Positions 27,079 to 35,589 of a stretch of 64,000 nucleotides of DNA are shown in pieces. The DNA is taken from NCBI RefSeq assembly GCF_030687395.1, contig NZ_CP117430.1, positions 5,146,001 to 5,210,000 on the forward strand, in the 5' to 3' direction. The notes beneath the pieces were generated by a model. It was not told the origin of the DNA. It saw nothing but the letters and a program-made list of their open reading frames with translations, and did no database searches. The translations under genes and the position numbers were made by a program. Every line of letters begins with the position of its first letter. Position 1 is the first letter of the stretch. The stretch comes from Pseudomonas wuhanensis. Its GTDB lineage: Bacteria > Pseudomonadota > Gammaproteobacteria > Pseudomonadales > Pseudomonadaceae.

Positions 27079-27669
27079 TCAGCGCGCCGTGAAAATCAGC
27101 ACCGCACCCACCGGCACCGACAGACTGATGGCCGACAAACCGGCAACCTTGCGCAAGCTTTCCAGGCCCGGAGCCAGGTCGAAATCTTCAGCGCTGATCA
27201 CCAAAGGCTCAAGGGTCACCACTTGAAAGCGCCGGTCATCGAGACGGGTCGCCAACAGTTCGGCGTTGTATTGGTGTTGTTTGCCATGCAGGTTGACGGT
27301 CAGCGGCAGGCGCAGCTCCAGTTGCGCACCCGGCGCCAGGTCGTTGATCGGCCGCAGATCGATCTGCGTGGTAATCAGCGCTTCAGGGAACGTCTGGATC
27401 TCGAACAGTTCCTTGCGCATGCGTTCGTCGCGCAGCGGTATGCCGCTGTTGACCGACTCCAGCTCAACCTCTACCTGCGCCAGGCCTTTGGGATCGACCT
27501 TGCCGTGCAGCACCAGAAAGCGCTGCACTTCGGAGATGTTGGCGTTTTTAGTGCTGATGAACGACAGCCGCGAAGACTCGCCATCCAGATACCAATTGGC
27601 CTGGGCCGACACGGTGACACCGGCCAGCAGCAGGAAGGCGAGGGTTTTGCAGACAAAGCGGTTGAACAT
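27079..27669 (-). CDS. YceI-family periplasmic protein
   Basis: A 196-residue protein with a signal peptide ending at AQA-N (residue 24) and a YceI lipocalin-like barrel (WYLDGESSRLSFISTKNANISE, FEIQTFPEALITTQ, LPLTVNLHGKQHQYNAEL). YceI proteins bind polyisoprenoid lipids. The barrel here carries a longer ending (GAVLIFTAR). Upstream partner of clsB in a two-gene operon, so an envelope-lipid role is plausible. Confidence 0.85.
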   Translation of the reverse strand: MFNRFVCKTLAFLLLAGVTVSAQANWYLDGESSRLSFISTKNANISEVQRFLVLHGKVDPKGLAQVEVELESVNSGIPLRDERMRKELFEIQTFPEALITTQIDLRPINDLAPGAQLELRLPLTVNLHGKQHQYNAELLATRLDDRRFQVVTLEPLVISAEDFDLAPGLESLRKVAGLSAISLSVPVGAVLIFTAR

Positions 27670-27754
27670 AGAGACTCATGGGCAGATAAACCTGAGCGAA
27701 CCTTAACCGCCCTGAGACAGGTTGCAAACTTTCTGTTACTCCAACCCGACCTTG

Positions 27755-27887
27755 GTGGCGAGGGAGCTTGCTCCCGCTGGAGTGCGAAGCGCTCCCAAAA
27801 TCAGACAATGAGTTCTTCCAGTCAGACCTCGGCCGCTGGCATTACGACTGCTGCGCAGCCGAGCGGGAGCAAGCTCCCTCGCCACAA
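27755..27887. repeat. Repeat pair, gtggcgagggagc type
   Basis: Inverted copies of ggtggcgagggagcttgctcccg about 75 bases apart, related to the palindrome at 21115-21144 and separate from the gcgggcaagc REP family. Confidence 0.8.
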
Positions 27888-27901
27888 AAAACTGACCACT
27901 G

Positions 27902-28231
27902 TCAGGGTTGCAGGCGGCAGCCTTGGCGCTCGCCGATCCACTGTGCGCTATTGCTGCGCCCCATCCCGTCGACCGTCACCTGCTTGCTGGCGGCGTCATC
28001 GACGAAACCGCTGGTGGGCAAATACTGCTTCACATAACCCTGGCAATACTCGGCCGAATTATTCATCACATAACGGCACGAGCAGTATTCCTTGGCGGTG
28101 TAGGCGCTGATGATGTCGGGGAAGGCCCACAGCGCCACACGTTCCTGCCAGACCCAGCCGAGCAAGGCGATCAGCAGCACCAGCAACAGCGTGCTGAACG
28201 GCCGACGACGAATAAAACTGCGGCGGCTCAT
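27902..28231 (-). CDS. Uncharacterised membrane-anchored protein
   Basis: A 109-residue protein with a basic start (MSRRSFIRRRP), one transmembrane helix at about 12-30 and a mostly polar outer part with a cysteine cluster (YCSCRYVMNNSAEYC) and a further Cys near the C-terminus, so periplasmic disulfides are likely. Its start overlaps the stop of the upstream serine hydrolase gene by four bases (ATGA), so the two are translationally coupled. I do not recognise the family, but the coupling suggests it works with the hydrolase. Confidence 0.65.
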   Translation of the reverse strand: MSRRSFIRRRPFSTLLLVLLIALLGWVWQERVALWAFPDIISAYTAKEYCSCRYVMNNSAEYCQGYVKQYLPTSGFVDDAASKQVTVDGMGRSNSAQWIGERQGCRLQP

Positions 28232-29322
28232 GGCTGCACCTTCACGGCAAATGCCTTGAGCGCGAGGTTGAGCAATTCGTTGTGCCGATAACTTCCATCG
28301 CGATCATCGCCGTAGCGCACGATCACCAGCTTTTCGCTGGGAATCACGTACATCGCCTGGCCCCAATGGCCCAGCGCGGCGAAGGTGTCGGCGGGGGCGG
28401 CGGGCCAGGGTTGGGTTGCGCCCTCCACCGCACGATTGAGCCACCAATGCCCGCCGGGCACCGCTTCATCCTGGTTGGCTTGATAGCGGGCGAAAGGCTC
28501 GCGGCTGAAGTCGACCCAATCTTTGGGCAGCAATTGCCGCTCACGCCAACGACCATCGCGCGCCATCAACAGGCCGACCCGCGCCAGATCCCGGGCAGTG
28601 AGATAGACGTAGGACGATGCGACAAACGTGCCCGTGGCATCCGCTTCCCACACCGCACTGCGAATCCCCAAAGGTTCGAACAGCGCGGTCCATGGATAAT
28701 CCGGATAACGGGCCGGGCCAACGATGGTTTTCAGCGCGGCGGACAGCAGGTTGCTGTCGCCGCTGGAGTAACGGAATGCCTGACCGGGTTTGGCGTACTC
28801 GTCGTGCTCGGCAGTGAATGCGGCCATGTCGCGGTGTCCACGGGTGTAGAGCATGGCTACCACCGAGGACTTCAATGGGGCGTATTCGTAGTCTTCCTGC
28901 CAGTCCAGGCCGGAGGCCCAGTGCAGCAGGTCGGCCATGGTCATGGCGGGGTGTTTTTCCAGCGGTGGATAGAATTTCTGCACCGGATCCTGGAGTTTGA
29001 ACAGCCCTTCGCCATAGGCCACGCCGAGCACCGCGGCCATCAGGCTTTTGCTGATCGACCAGGTCAGGTGCGGCGTTTCAGCAGTGGTCGGGCCGGCGTA
29101 GCGTTCGTAGACGAGTTGGCCGTCGCGGATTACCAGCAAGGCATCGGTGCGAATGCCTTGGTGAGTGGCATCGTCGCGGGGCGGGAAGGCGTAGTTTTCC
29201 AGGGTTTGAAGTGCCGGGCCGGTGACTTTCGGGCCGGGCGACCATTGCTCGGCCGGCCAGTTTTCGGCGTGGGCCGCGAGGCTGAGCAGCAGCATAAAAA
29301 TCAGGGACAAGCCTTTGAACAT
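28228..29322 (-). CDS. Serine hydrolase (class C beta-lactamase fold)
   Basis: A 364-residue secreted protein of the beta-lactamase-related family. A signal peptide (ending AHA-E) is followed by the S-x-x-K motif S89-I-S-K92 in LTWSISKSLMAA, Y-S-S in FRYSSGDSNLL, and H-W-G (ALGHWGQAMY) at the position of the KTG box. Such proteins are esterases or peptidases more often than antibiotic-degrading enzymes; AmpC-like activity is not implied. The start at 29322 gives the signal peptide, though no strong ribosome site is seen. Confidence 0.83.
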   Translation of the reverse strand: MFKGLSLIFMLLLSLAAHAENWPAEQWSPGPKVTGPALQTLENYAFPPRDDATHQGIRTDALLVIRDGQLVYERYAGPTTAETPHLTWSISKSLMAAVLGVAYGEGLFKLQDPVQKFYPPLEKHPAMTMADLLHWASGLDWQEDYEYAPLKSSVVAMLYTRGHRDMAAFTAEHDEYAKPGQAFRYSSGDSNLLSAALKTIVGPARYPDYPWTALFEPLGIRSAVWEADATGTFVASSYVYLTARDLARVGLLMARDGRWRERQLLPKDWVDFSREPFARYQANQDEAVPGGHWWLNRAVEGATQPWPAAPADTFAALGHWGQAMYVIPSEKLVIVRYGDDRDGSYRHNELLNLALKAFAVKVQP

Positions 29323-29401
29323 GAGGGGCGCTCGGAGGGATGAACCTGCAGAGCCTAGTCGAGGTTGATGACAGTTCCGGGATTTGTGTCGCCAATAAGG
29401 C

Positions 29402-29497
29402 CGCCATCGCGGGCAAGCCTCGCTCCCACAAGGATCTCTGGTGTGCAAAATATTGTGTACGGCGCAGATCATGTGGGAGCGGGCTTGCCCGCGAAGG
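29402..29497. repeat. REP pair (BIME)
   Basis: Inverted copies of gcgggcaagc(ct/cc)cgctcccac with a spacer of about 40 bases. It lies between two same-strand genes. Confidence 0.87.
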
Positions 29498-29509
29498 GTC
29501 CCTTCAGCC

Positions 29510-30391
29510 TTACGACAATCCCGCCAACGCCTTGGCCAACCGTTTCCCCCGCGCCCCGGCCGCTAAATCCATCACGCTCTGATCGCGCTGCCACATCGCC
29601 GCCCATTCTGGCGGGCCATCGGCCAGGGCCTGATTCACTTCAGCCTTGAGCCCATCGAACTGCGCAAACAACCCGCCCAGCAACACATGCCCAGCCGGAT
29701 TGTTCGGCGCCTGGCGGCTGACTTCCGCGCACCCGGCCAGCAGCGCCAGCAAGCGCAGTTGCAAGGTTTGCGGCCAGTCGCTGTCCTGGCCAACGCCGAA
29801 CAGCCACGCAGTCATGGCGCTCAGCACATAGATGTCTTCCAGGGTTCGGAACGGTTTGACGTAAGCATCCCAACCATCCCCCGCCAGCAATTCACACAGT
29901 GCGTTGTCGAGAAACAACCGGCCGTGGCCTATGTCCGGCATCAGTGGCATCGGCGCGAGCTTTTCCAGACGTACACCCGGTTCGCCGGGGTAAACCACCG
30001 CAAGGTTCAAGCGCGGCACTTCGCCGGGTTCTTCACTGCGAGCAGCCACCAGCAACCAGTCGGCGGCATCGCCGGCGGTGACGAAATCCTTGCGCCCGCT
30101 CAGGCGCAGATCGCGCAACCTGGTCTGCATGTCCGCCACCCGCAAACTGCGCTGTTCGGTCGCACACAACGCGCCGAGGCTCAGCGGCGCGCTCGGCCAG
30201 AGCATGCGCAAAGCCGCCTGATAACCCACCAGAAACGCCAGCCCCGGTGTCGCCATCAGCCGTCCACCGACCACCGCCAGTTCGAACGGCGTCACCGCGC
30301 CCAACTGTTGCAACAAGGTTGCAAAGCCTTCGCCCAGGTCCGGGTTGGCGGGCAGACGATCGCGGCGGTTCAACAGAGATTGCCAGGGCAT
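29510..30391 (-). CDS. Acyl-CoA dehydrogenase-like protein, divergent
   Basis: A 293-residue protein. Its overall pattern, ELAVVGGRLMATPGLAFLVGYQAALRML early, a charged central part and a helical C-terminal half (LEDIYVLSAMTAWLFGVGQ), looks like a reduced acyl-CoA dehydrogenase fold. It lacks the usual catalytic Glu region and is about 90 residues shorter than active enzymes. I started at the ATG at 30391 after GAGGAG. It is divergent from olsBA. A lipid-related role is suggested only by that neighbour. Assignment tentative. Confidence 0.5.
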   Translation of the reverse strand: MPWQSLLNRRDRLPANPDLGEGFATLLQQLGAVTPFELAVVGGRLMATPGLAFLVGYQAALRMLWPSAPLSLGALCATEQRSLRVADMQTRLRDLRLSGRKDFVTAGDAADWLLVAARSEEPGEVPRLNLAVVYPGEPGVRLEKLAPMPLMPDIGHGRLFLDNALCELLAGDGWDAYVKPFRTLEDIYVLSAMTAWLFGVGQDSDWPQTLQLRLLALLAGCAEVSRQAPNNPAGHVLLGGLFAQFDGLKAEVNQALADGPPEWAAMWQRDQSVMDLAAGARGKRLAKALAGLS

Positions 30392-30408
30392 AAGAGGCTC
30401 CTCGTGGG

Positions 30409-30426
30409 CTGTCATATAAGCATCAC
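30409..30426 (+). promoter_or_regulatory. Possible Pho box upstream of olsBA
   Basis: CTGTCAT-ATAA-GCATCAC: the first half is a perfect Pho box half-site, the second matches only partly. It lies 120 bases before olsB. Ornithine lipids are phosphate-starvation lipids, so PhoB control would make sense. Confidence 0.3.
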
Positions 30427-30545
30427 CAAAGCTTCATGGCGATGACACCGGGGCTACATAGCCTGACTTTGCACAACACGGCTGCATAAAGAAAGTCGAT
30501 CGGCTGCAACCCTAGACGGGTGGCCAGCCCGTACGGAGACTCACA

Positions 30546-31301
30546 ATGACTCAGATCGCCCGCATCAGCGACACCGGCAATGAACGCCGCCTGCAAGCCG
30601 AACGCCTGGTGGGCACCGAGGCGTTGCAGGAAGCCCAGGCCTTGCGCTTCAACGTGTTCAGCGGCGAATTCAACGCCAAGCTGAAAGGCGCGGAGCTGGG
30701 TCTGGACATGGATGACTATGATGTTCACTGCGCCCACATCGGCGTACGTGACTTGAACACCGGGCGCCTGGTGGCGACCACTCGTTTGCTCGACCACACG
30801 GCCGCCAGCAGCCTGGGCAAGTTCTACAGTGAAGAAGAATTCAGCCTGCATGGCCTGGTCCATTTGAAAGGCCCGATCCTGGAAATCGGTCGCACCTGCG
30901 TCGACCCGGCCTACCGCAACGGCGGCACTATCGCCGTGCTCTGGGGTGAGCTGGCGGAAGTGCTGAACCAGGGCGGCTACAGCTATTTGATGGGGTGCGC
31001 GAGCATACCGATGCAGGACGGCGGCATTCAGGCCCACGCGATCATGCAACGCTTGCGCGAACGTTACCTGTGCACCGAACACCTGCGGGCCGAGCCGAAG
31101 AAACCATTGCCGACGCTGGCAATTCCATCGAACGTCATCGCCGAAATGCCGCCACTGCTCAAGGCCTACATGCGCCTGGGGGCGAAAATCTGCGGCGAAC
31201 CATGCTGGGACGAAGACTTCCAGGTGGCCGACGTGTTCATCCTGCTCAAGCGCGACGAGCTCTGCCCGCGCTACGCCAAGCACTTCAAGGCGGCTGTGTA
31301 A
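30546..31301 (+). CDS. olsB: L-ornithine N-alpha-acyltransferase OlsB
   Basis: A 251-residue GNAT-like enzyme that attaches a 3-hydroxyacyl chain from acyl-ACP to the alpha-amino group of ornithine, the first step of ornithine lipid synthesis. Family markers: [45 protein letters not shown] and the C-terminal [21 protein letters not shown]. This region is often annotated as hemolysin-like GNAT protein. It overlaps olsA by one base (TAATG), a sign of translational coupling. Acts at the cytoplasmic side of the membrane. Confidence 0.92.
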   Translation: MTQIARISDTGNERRLQAERLVGTEALQEAQALRFNVFSGEFNAKLKGAELGLDMDDYDVHCAHIGVRDLNTGRLVATTRLLDHTAASSLGKFYSEEEFSLHGLVHLKGPILEIGRTCVDPAYRNGGTIAVLWGELAEVLNQGGYSYLMGCASIPMQDGGIQAHAIMQRLRERYLCTEHLRAEPKKPLPTLAIPSNVIAEMPPLLKAYMRLGAKICGEPCWDEDFQVADVFILLKRDELCPRYAKHFKAAV

Positions 31302-32092
31302 TGAGCCGCTTGCGGGTGTACGCGCGAGTTGCGCGAGTGCTTTTGGTGGTGACGCTGGGCTTGAGCATGGCCAGTGTGTTCGGTTTGTTCGAGCGACTGG
31401 GGATTGCCCATTCGATGGTCCGTCGCCAGCGCTGGTCGCGGTTTTTCATGGCGCGGCTGAGCAATGCCCTGCCCTTTCGCGTGACCGTGCATGGTGAGTT
31501 GCCGAAGGCGCCGATGCTCTGGGTCAGTAATCACGTGTCCTGGACCGACATCCCATTGCTGGGCATGCTCACGCCGCTGTCGTTCCTGTCCAAGGCCGAA
31601 GTGCGCACCTGGCCGGTGGCGGGCTGGTTGGCGGCCAAGGCGGGCAGCCTGTTCATTCGCCGTGGTTCAGGCGACAGTCAGCTGATCCGCAAACAAATGA
31701 CCCGTCATCTGGAGCAGGAACATCCGCTGCTGATGTTCCCCGAAGGCACCACCACCGATGGCCGTTCGCTGCGCACGTTTCATGGTCGTTTGCTGTCCGC
31801 GGCGATCGATTCCGAAGTGGCGCTGCAACCGGTGGCGATTCGTTATCTGCGCGATGGCGAACTCGATACCCTGGCACCGTTCATTGGCGATGATGATTTG
31901 CTCTCGCACCTGATGCGCTTGTTCGCCAATGATCGGGGTGAAGTGGAGATTCACCTGCTCAAACCGATCGAGTGCCAGGACCGGGAGCGTGCGGCGCTGG
32001 CGTTCGAAGCGCAGCAGGCGGTGCAAAGGGCGTTGTTTGGGGCGATTCCGGAAACGCAGCAAATCCCGATGCGCCCGGCTATTGCTGCTTAA
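31301..32092 (+). CDS. olsA: Lyso-ornithine lipid O-acyltransferase OlsA
   Basis: A 263-residue PlsC-type acyltransferase that converts lyso-ornithine lipid to ornithine lipid. The H-x4-D motif is H78-VSWT-D83 (WVSNHVSWTDIP) and the substrate motif is FPEGT at 146-150. One hydrophobic N-terminal segment (RVLLVVTLGLSMASVFGLF) anchors it in the inner membrane. The ATG at 31301 shares its A with the olsB stop. Length agrees with the family (about 265). Confidence 0.92.
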   Translation: MSRLRVYARVARVLLVVTLGLSMASVFGLFERLGIAHSMVRRQRWSRFFMARLSNALPFRVTVHGELPKAPMLWVSNHVSWTDIPLLGMLTPLSFLSKAEVRTWPVAGWLAAKAGSLFIRRGSGDSQLIRKQMTRHLEQEHPLLMFPEGTTTDGRSLRTFHGRLLSAAIDSEVALQPVAIRYLRDGELDTLAPFIGDDDLLSHLMRLFANDRGEVEIHLLKPIECQDRERAALAFEAQQAVQRALFGAIPETQQIPMRPAIAA

Positions 32093-32101
32093 TCACAACT
32101 C

Positions 32102-32193
32102 CCTGTGGGAGCGGGCTTACCCGCGATGGCGGCTAAACATTCAACGATGATGTTGAATGACATACCGCAATCGCGGGCAAGCCCGCTCCCACG
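32102..32193. repeat. REP pair (BIME)
   Basis: Inverted copies of cctgtgggagcgggcttacc and gcgggcaagcccgctcccac around a spacer with its own small hairpin (cattcaacgatgatgttgaatg). Confidence 0.88.
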
Positions 32194-32198
32194 GTTAT

Positions 32199-32777
32199 TT
32201 ATGTAGTTGGATAGTTTTGGGCAAAGTCCTGCAACTGCGGATAGAACAACCGGAAATCCTCGCTCAACGGCTCATACAATACCCGTAATTCCTGCATCGC
32301 CCGCGCCAACTCCTCCGGCCGGGTCAACCTGCGCGAAATCCCGCGCAACACCTGCTCAAGCACTTCGAACTCCTGATAAGCCCCCAACCAGTCATTGGCC
32401 ACCATGTGCGGCGCAATCTTCGCCAGGCGCTCCGGCAACTGCGGCTCGGCCAACAGCACCCGGTAAACATCCGAGGTGAACTGCCCCAGCGGACGGTCGG
32501 CATACAACTCCCAGTCCCGCGCCAGGCAGTGGTCGAAAAACACATCGAGCACGATCCCGGCGTAACGCCGGCGCGTGATGGAAAACCGCGACAAGGCGAT
32601 GTCCACCAGCGGATGGCGATCGGTAAACACGTCGATGCTGCGATGCAACTGAATGGCCGTCTCGATCTCCGGATCGAACTGCCCTTGCAGCCGCCCTTTG
32701 ACGAAATCGCCATACAGACTGCCGAGCATTTGACCGGGGCGCTGGCCACCGAGGTGCAGATGTGCGAGATAGTTCAT
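32199..32777 (-). CDS. acpH: Acyl carrier protein phosphodiesterase
   Basis: A 192-residue HD-related hydrolase of the AcpH (YajB) family, which removes the 4'-phosphopantetheine group from ACP. Seen: the start MNYLAHLHLG, GSLYGDFVKGRL with the family aspartate, IQLHRSIDVFTDRHP and VLDVFFDHCLARDW with a conserved Asp-His pair. Length matches E. coli AcpH (193). Single gene converging on olsA. Confidence 0.9.
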   Translation of the reverse strand: MNYLAHLHLGGQRPGQMLGSLYGDFVKGRLQGQFDPEIETAIQLHRSIDVFTDRHPLVDIALSRFSITRRRYAGIVLDVFFDHCLARDWELYADRPLGQFTSDVYRVLLAEPQLPERLAKIAPHMVANDWLGAYQEFEVLEQVLRGISRRLTRPEELARAMQELRVLYEPLSEDFRLFYPQLQDFAQNYPTT

Positions 32778-32803
32778 GCGCGCAGCTTAACACCGTGCCA
32801 TCC

Positions 32804-32902
32804 ATATCGTTATAACCCGATATACAGATTCATGCGGTCATCAGACCAAAATCATATTGGTATATCGCGAAGTACCGATTTAAAGTTCGCCTCATCGCGA
32901 TA
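32804..32902. promoter_or_regulatory. Inverted-repeat operator region for the ArsR-type regulator
   Basis: Two inverted repeats lie ahead of the regulator gene: ATATCG-N8-CGATAT at 32804-32823 and TATCGCGA (32863-32870) paired with TCGCGATA (32895-32902). The last ends 30 bases before the ATG. These are good candidates for autoregulation. Confidence 0.5.
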
Positions 32903-32931
32903 TAGCGTTTTACTCATCACGAGCCCCAATC

Positions 32932-33252
32932 ATGACCATCGACCTCGACGAAATAATAAAAGCGCTGGCACACCCAGTACGCCGAGACATCCTCATCTGG
33001 CTGAAAGACCCCAAGGTCCAGTTCCCGGAACAACTCCACAACCATGAGTACGGCATCTGCGCCGGACAGATCGATCAACGCTGCGGCCTGTCGCAGTCGA
33101 CCGTGTCCGCCCATTTGGCGACCTTGCAACGGGCGGGATTGATCAGCAGCCAGAAGGCCGGTCAATGGCATTTTTTCAAACGCAACGAGGACGTGATTCA
33201 GGCGTTCCTCGATGCCATCGTCAAGGAGCTCAGCGCTCCGACAAGGAACTGA
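32932..33252 (+). CDS. ArsR/SmtB-family transcriptional regulator
   Basis: A 106-residue winged-helix repressor. Helices and recognition helix are clear: IIKALAHPVRRDILIWL, CAGQIDQRCGLSQSTVSAHLATLQRAGLI, and the wing QKAGQWHFFKRNE. The CxC metal motif of SmtB/ArsR is absent (one Cys in YGICAGQ and one in RCGL), so it is probably not a classical heavy-metal sensor. It starts a three-gene run with an MFS exporter (2 bases gap) and an ene-reductase, both presumably under its control. Confidence 0.88.
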   Translation: MTIDLDEIIKALAHPVRRDILIWLKDPKVQFPEQLHNHEYGICAGQIDQRCGLSQSTVSAHLATLQRAGLISSQKAGQWHFFKRNEDVIQAFLDAIVKELSAPTRN

Positions 33253-33254
33253 CA

Positions 33255-34421
33255 ATGCCCCTCTCGCTACTCATTCTGGCCTTGAGCGCCTTCGCCATCG
33301 GCACCACCGAGTTCGTCATCATGGGCCTGTTGCCCGAGGTGGCGGCTGATCTTGGTGTGTCGATCCCAGGCGCCGGCTGGCTGGTGACCGGTTACGCCCT
33401 AGGCGTGGCCATCGGCGCACCGTTCATGGCACTGGCCACCGCCAGACTGCCGCGCAAGGCCGCATTGGTAGCGTTGATGGGCATCTTCATCATCGGCAAC
33501 CTGCTCTGCGCCCTGGCCAGTGACTACAACGTTTTGATGTTTGCCCGTGTGGTCACCGCGCTGTGTCACGGCGCCTTCTTCGGCATCGGTTCGGTGGTGG
33601 CGGCCGGTTTGGTGCCGGCCAACAAACGTGCGTCAGCCGTGGCCTTGATGTTCACCGGCCTGACCCTGGCCAACGTCCTTGGCGTGCCGCTGGGCACCGC
33701 GCTCGGTCAGGAAGCTGGCTGGCGTTCGACCTTCTGGGCGGTGACGGTGATCGGTGTGATTGCGCTGATCGGCCTGATCCGCTTCCTGCCGGCCAAACGC
33801 GACGAAGAGAAACTCGACATGCGCGCCGAACTGCGCGCCCTCAAAGGCGCCGGCATCTGGTTGTCGTTGAGCATGACTGCATTGTTCGCCGCCTCGGTCT
33901 TCACCTTGTTCACCTATGTCGCCCCTCTGTTGGGCGAGGTCACCGGTGTCTCGCCACGCGGCGTGACCTGGACCTTGATGCTCATCGGCCTGGGCCTGAC
34001 GGTCGGCAACATCATTGGCGGCAAGCTGGCTGACAAAAGCCTGGCTGCGACGCTGATCGGTGTGTTCATCACCATGGCGGTCGTGTCCACCGTGCTGACC
34101 TGGACCAGCATTGCCGTGATCCCCACCGAAATCACCCTGTTCCTTTGGGCCACCGCTTGCTTTGCCGCCGTACCCGCCCTGCAAGTGAACGTGGTGACCT
34201 ACGGCAAGGCGGCACCGAACCTGGTGTCGACCCTGAACATCGGCGCTTTCAACGTTGGCAACGCGCTGGGTGCCTGGGTCGGCGGCAGCGTCATCGCCCA
34301 CGGTTTCGGCCTGACCCGCGTGCCACTTGCGGCCGCCGCACTGGCGGTGCTCGCCCTGCTGGTGACCCTGATTACTTTCCGTCAGAGCGGCGATGCCGAG
34401 CTGGCCCCCGCTACTAACTGA
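33255..34421 (+). CDS. MFS transporter, AraJ/DHA1-like
   Basis: A 388-residue inner-membrane protein with 12 hydrophobic segments. DHA1 features: FAIGTTEFVIMGLLPEVAADLGVS in helix 1, GAPFMALATARLPRKAAL (motif A) and FARVVTALCHGAFFGIGSVVAA (motif B). Members export sugars, drugs or small aromatics. The start at 33255 has aaggaa upstream and lies 2 bases after the ArsR stop; the longer frame overlapping arsR is not coding. The operon context with xenB suggests export of, or protection from, an electrophilic compound. Confidence 0.88.
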   Translation: MPLSLLILALSAFAIGTTEFVIMGLLPEVAADLGVSIPGAGWLVTGYALGVAIGAPFMALATARLPRKAALVALMGIFIIGNLLCALASDYNVLMFARVVTALCHGAFFGIGSVVAAGLVPANKRASAVALMFTGLTLANVLGVPLGTALGQEAGWRSTFWAVTVIGVIALIGLIRFLPAKRDEEKLDMRAELRALKGAGIWLSLSMTALFAASVFTLFTYVAPLLGEVTGVSPRGVTWTLMLIGLGLTVGNIIGGKLADKSLAATLIGVFITMAVVSTVLTWTSIAVIPTEITLFLWATACFAAVPALQVNVVTYGKAAPNLVSTLNIGAFNVGNALGAWVGGSVIAHGFGLTRVPLAAAALAVLALLVTLITFRQSGDAELAPATN

Positions 34422-34442
34422 TCGCTAAAAGAGAGCTACTTC

Positions 34443-35492
34443 ATGACGACTATTTTCGATCCGATCAAACTGGGCGACCTCGAGTTGGCCAACCGCATCA
34501 TCATGGCACCGCTGACCCGCTGCCGCGCCGACGAAGGCCGTGTGCCGAACGCGCTGATGGCCGAGTACTACGTGCAACGTGCCTCTGCCGGCCTGATCCT
34601 CAGCGAGGCCACGTCGGTCACGCCGATAGGCGTGGGCTACCCGGACACTCCCGGTATCTGGTCCAACGACCAGGTGCGCGGCTGGAGCAACGTGACCAAA
34701 GCGATCCACGGTGCTGGCGGCAAAATCTTCCTGCAACTGTGGCACGTGGGCCGGATTTCCCACCCCTTGTACCTGAACGGCGAAGCACCGGTCGCACCGA
34801 GTGCCATCCAGCCTAAGGGTCATGTCAGCCTGGTTCGTCCATTGGCCGACTTCCCAACCCCGCGCGCACTGGAAACCGCTGAAATCGCCGACATCATCGA
34901 CGCTTACCGCGTGGGTGCCGAAAACGCCAAGGCCGCTGGTTTCGACGGCGTGGAAATCCATGGCGCCAACGGTTACCTGCTCGACCAGTTCCTGCAAAGC
35001 AGCACCAACCAGCGCACCGACAACTACGGCGGCTCCCTGGAAAACCGTGCGCGCCTGTTGCTGGAAGTGACCGATGCCGCCATCGAAATCTGGGGCGCGG
35101 GCCGCGTGGGTGTGCACCTGTCACCACGTGCCGACCTCCATGACATGGGCGATGACAACCTGTCCGAGACCTTCACCTACGTCGCTCGCGAACTGGGCAA
35201 GCGTGGCATTGCCTTCATTTGCTCGCGCGAGAAAGAAGCCGGCGACAGTCTCGGCCCACAACTGAAAGAAGCCTTCGGCGGCCCGTACATCGCCAACGAA
35301 CGCTTCACCAAGGACAGCGCCAACGAGTGGCTGGCCAGCGGCAAGGCTGATGCGGTCGCCTTCGGCGTGCCGTTTATCGCCAACCCGGACCTGCCGGCGC
35401 GCTTGAAGGCCGATGCGCCGTTGAACGAGGCGCGTCCGGAGCTGTTCTATGCGAAGGGTCCAGTCGGTTACATCGACTACCCGGTGTTGTAA
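34443..35492 (+). CDS. xenB: Old-yellow-enzyme alkene/xenobiotic reductase
   Basis: A 349-residue FMN-dependent ene-reductase of the OYE family, close to XenB/NemA. It reduces activated alkenes and nitro-esters with NADPH. Motifs: IIMAPLTRCRAD with a Cys at position 27, the QLWHVGRISH segment, the substrate-binding H173/N176 in EIHGANGYLLDQFL, and NYGGSLENRARL. Its length equals that known for XenB of P. fluorescens and P. putida. It is the third gene after the ArsR regulator and MFS exporter, 21 bases from the latter, and ends before a terminator. Confidence 0.9.
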   Translation: MTTIFDPIKLGDLELANRIIMAPLTRCRADEGRVPNALMAEYYVQRASAGLILSEATSVTPIGVGYPDTPGIWSNDQVRGWSNVTKAIHGAGGKIFLQLWHVGRISHPLYLNGEAPVAPSAIQPKGHVSLVRPLADFPTPRALETAEIADIIDAYRVGAENAKAAGFDGVEIHGANGYLLDQFLQSSTNQRTDNYGGSLENRARLLLEVTDAAIEIWGAGRVGVHLSPRADLHDMGDDNLSETFTYVARELGKRGIAFICSREKEAGDSLGPQLKEAFGGPYIANERFTKDSANEWLASGKADAVAFGVPFIANPDLPARLKADAPLNEARPELFYAKGPVGYIDYPVL

Positions 35493-35510
35493 CGTGCGCC
35501 ATTGAAATGC

Positions 35511-35542
35511 AAAAGCCCCGACTCGAAAGAGCCGGGGCTTTT
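35511..35542 (+). terminator. Rho-independent terminator
   Basis: aaaagccccg / cggggctttt hairpin with a tail of T, just after xenB. The A-rich left flank allows bidirectional use with the convergent DMT gene. Confidence 0.85.
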
Positions 35543-35589
35543 GCGTATGGAATGGAAGATCAAAGGATTGTCCGAAGGCTGCGCTCTTG

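Noticed and set aside
28228..29322. Antibiotic-resistance AmpC beta-lactamase
   Set aside because: S-x-x-K and Y-x-S are present but the KTG box is HWG and the surrounding sequence is that of the general beta-lactamase-related hydrolases.
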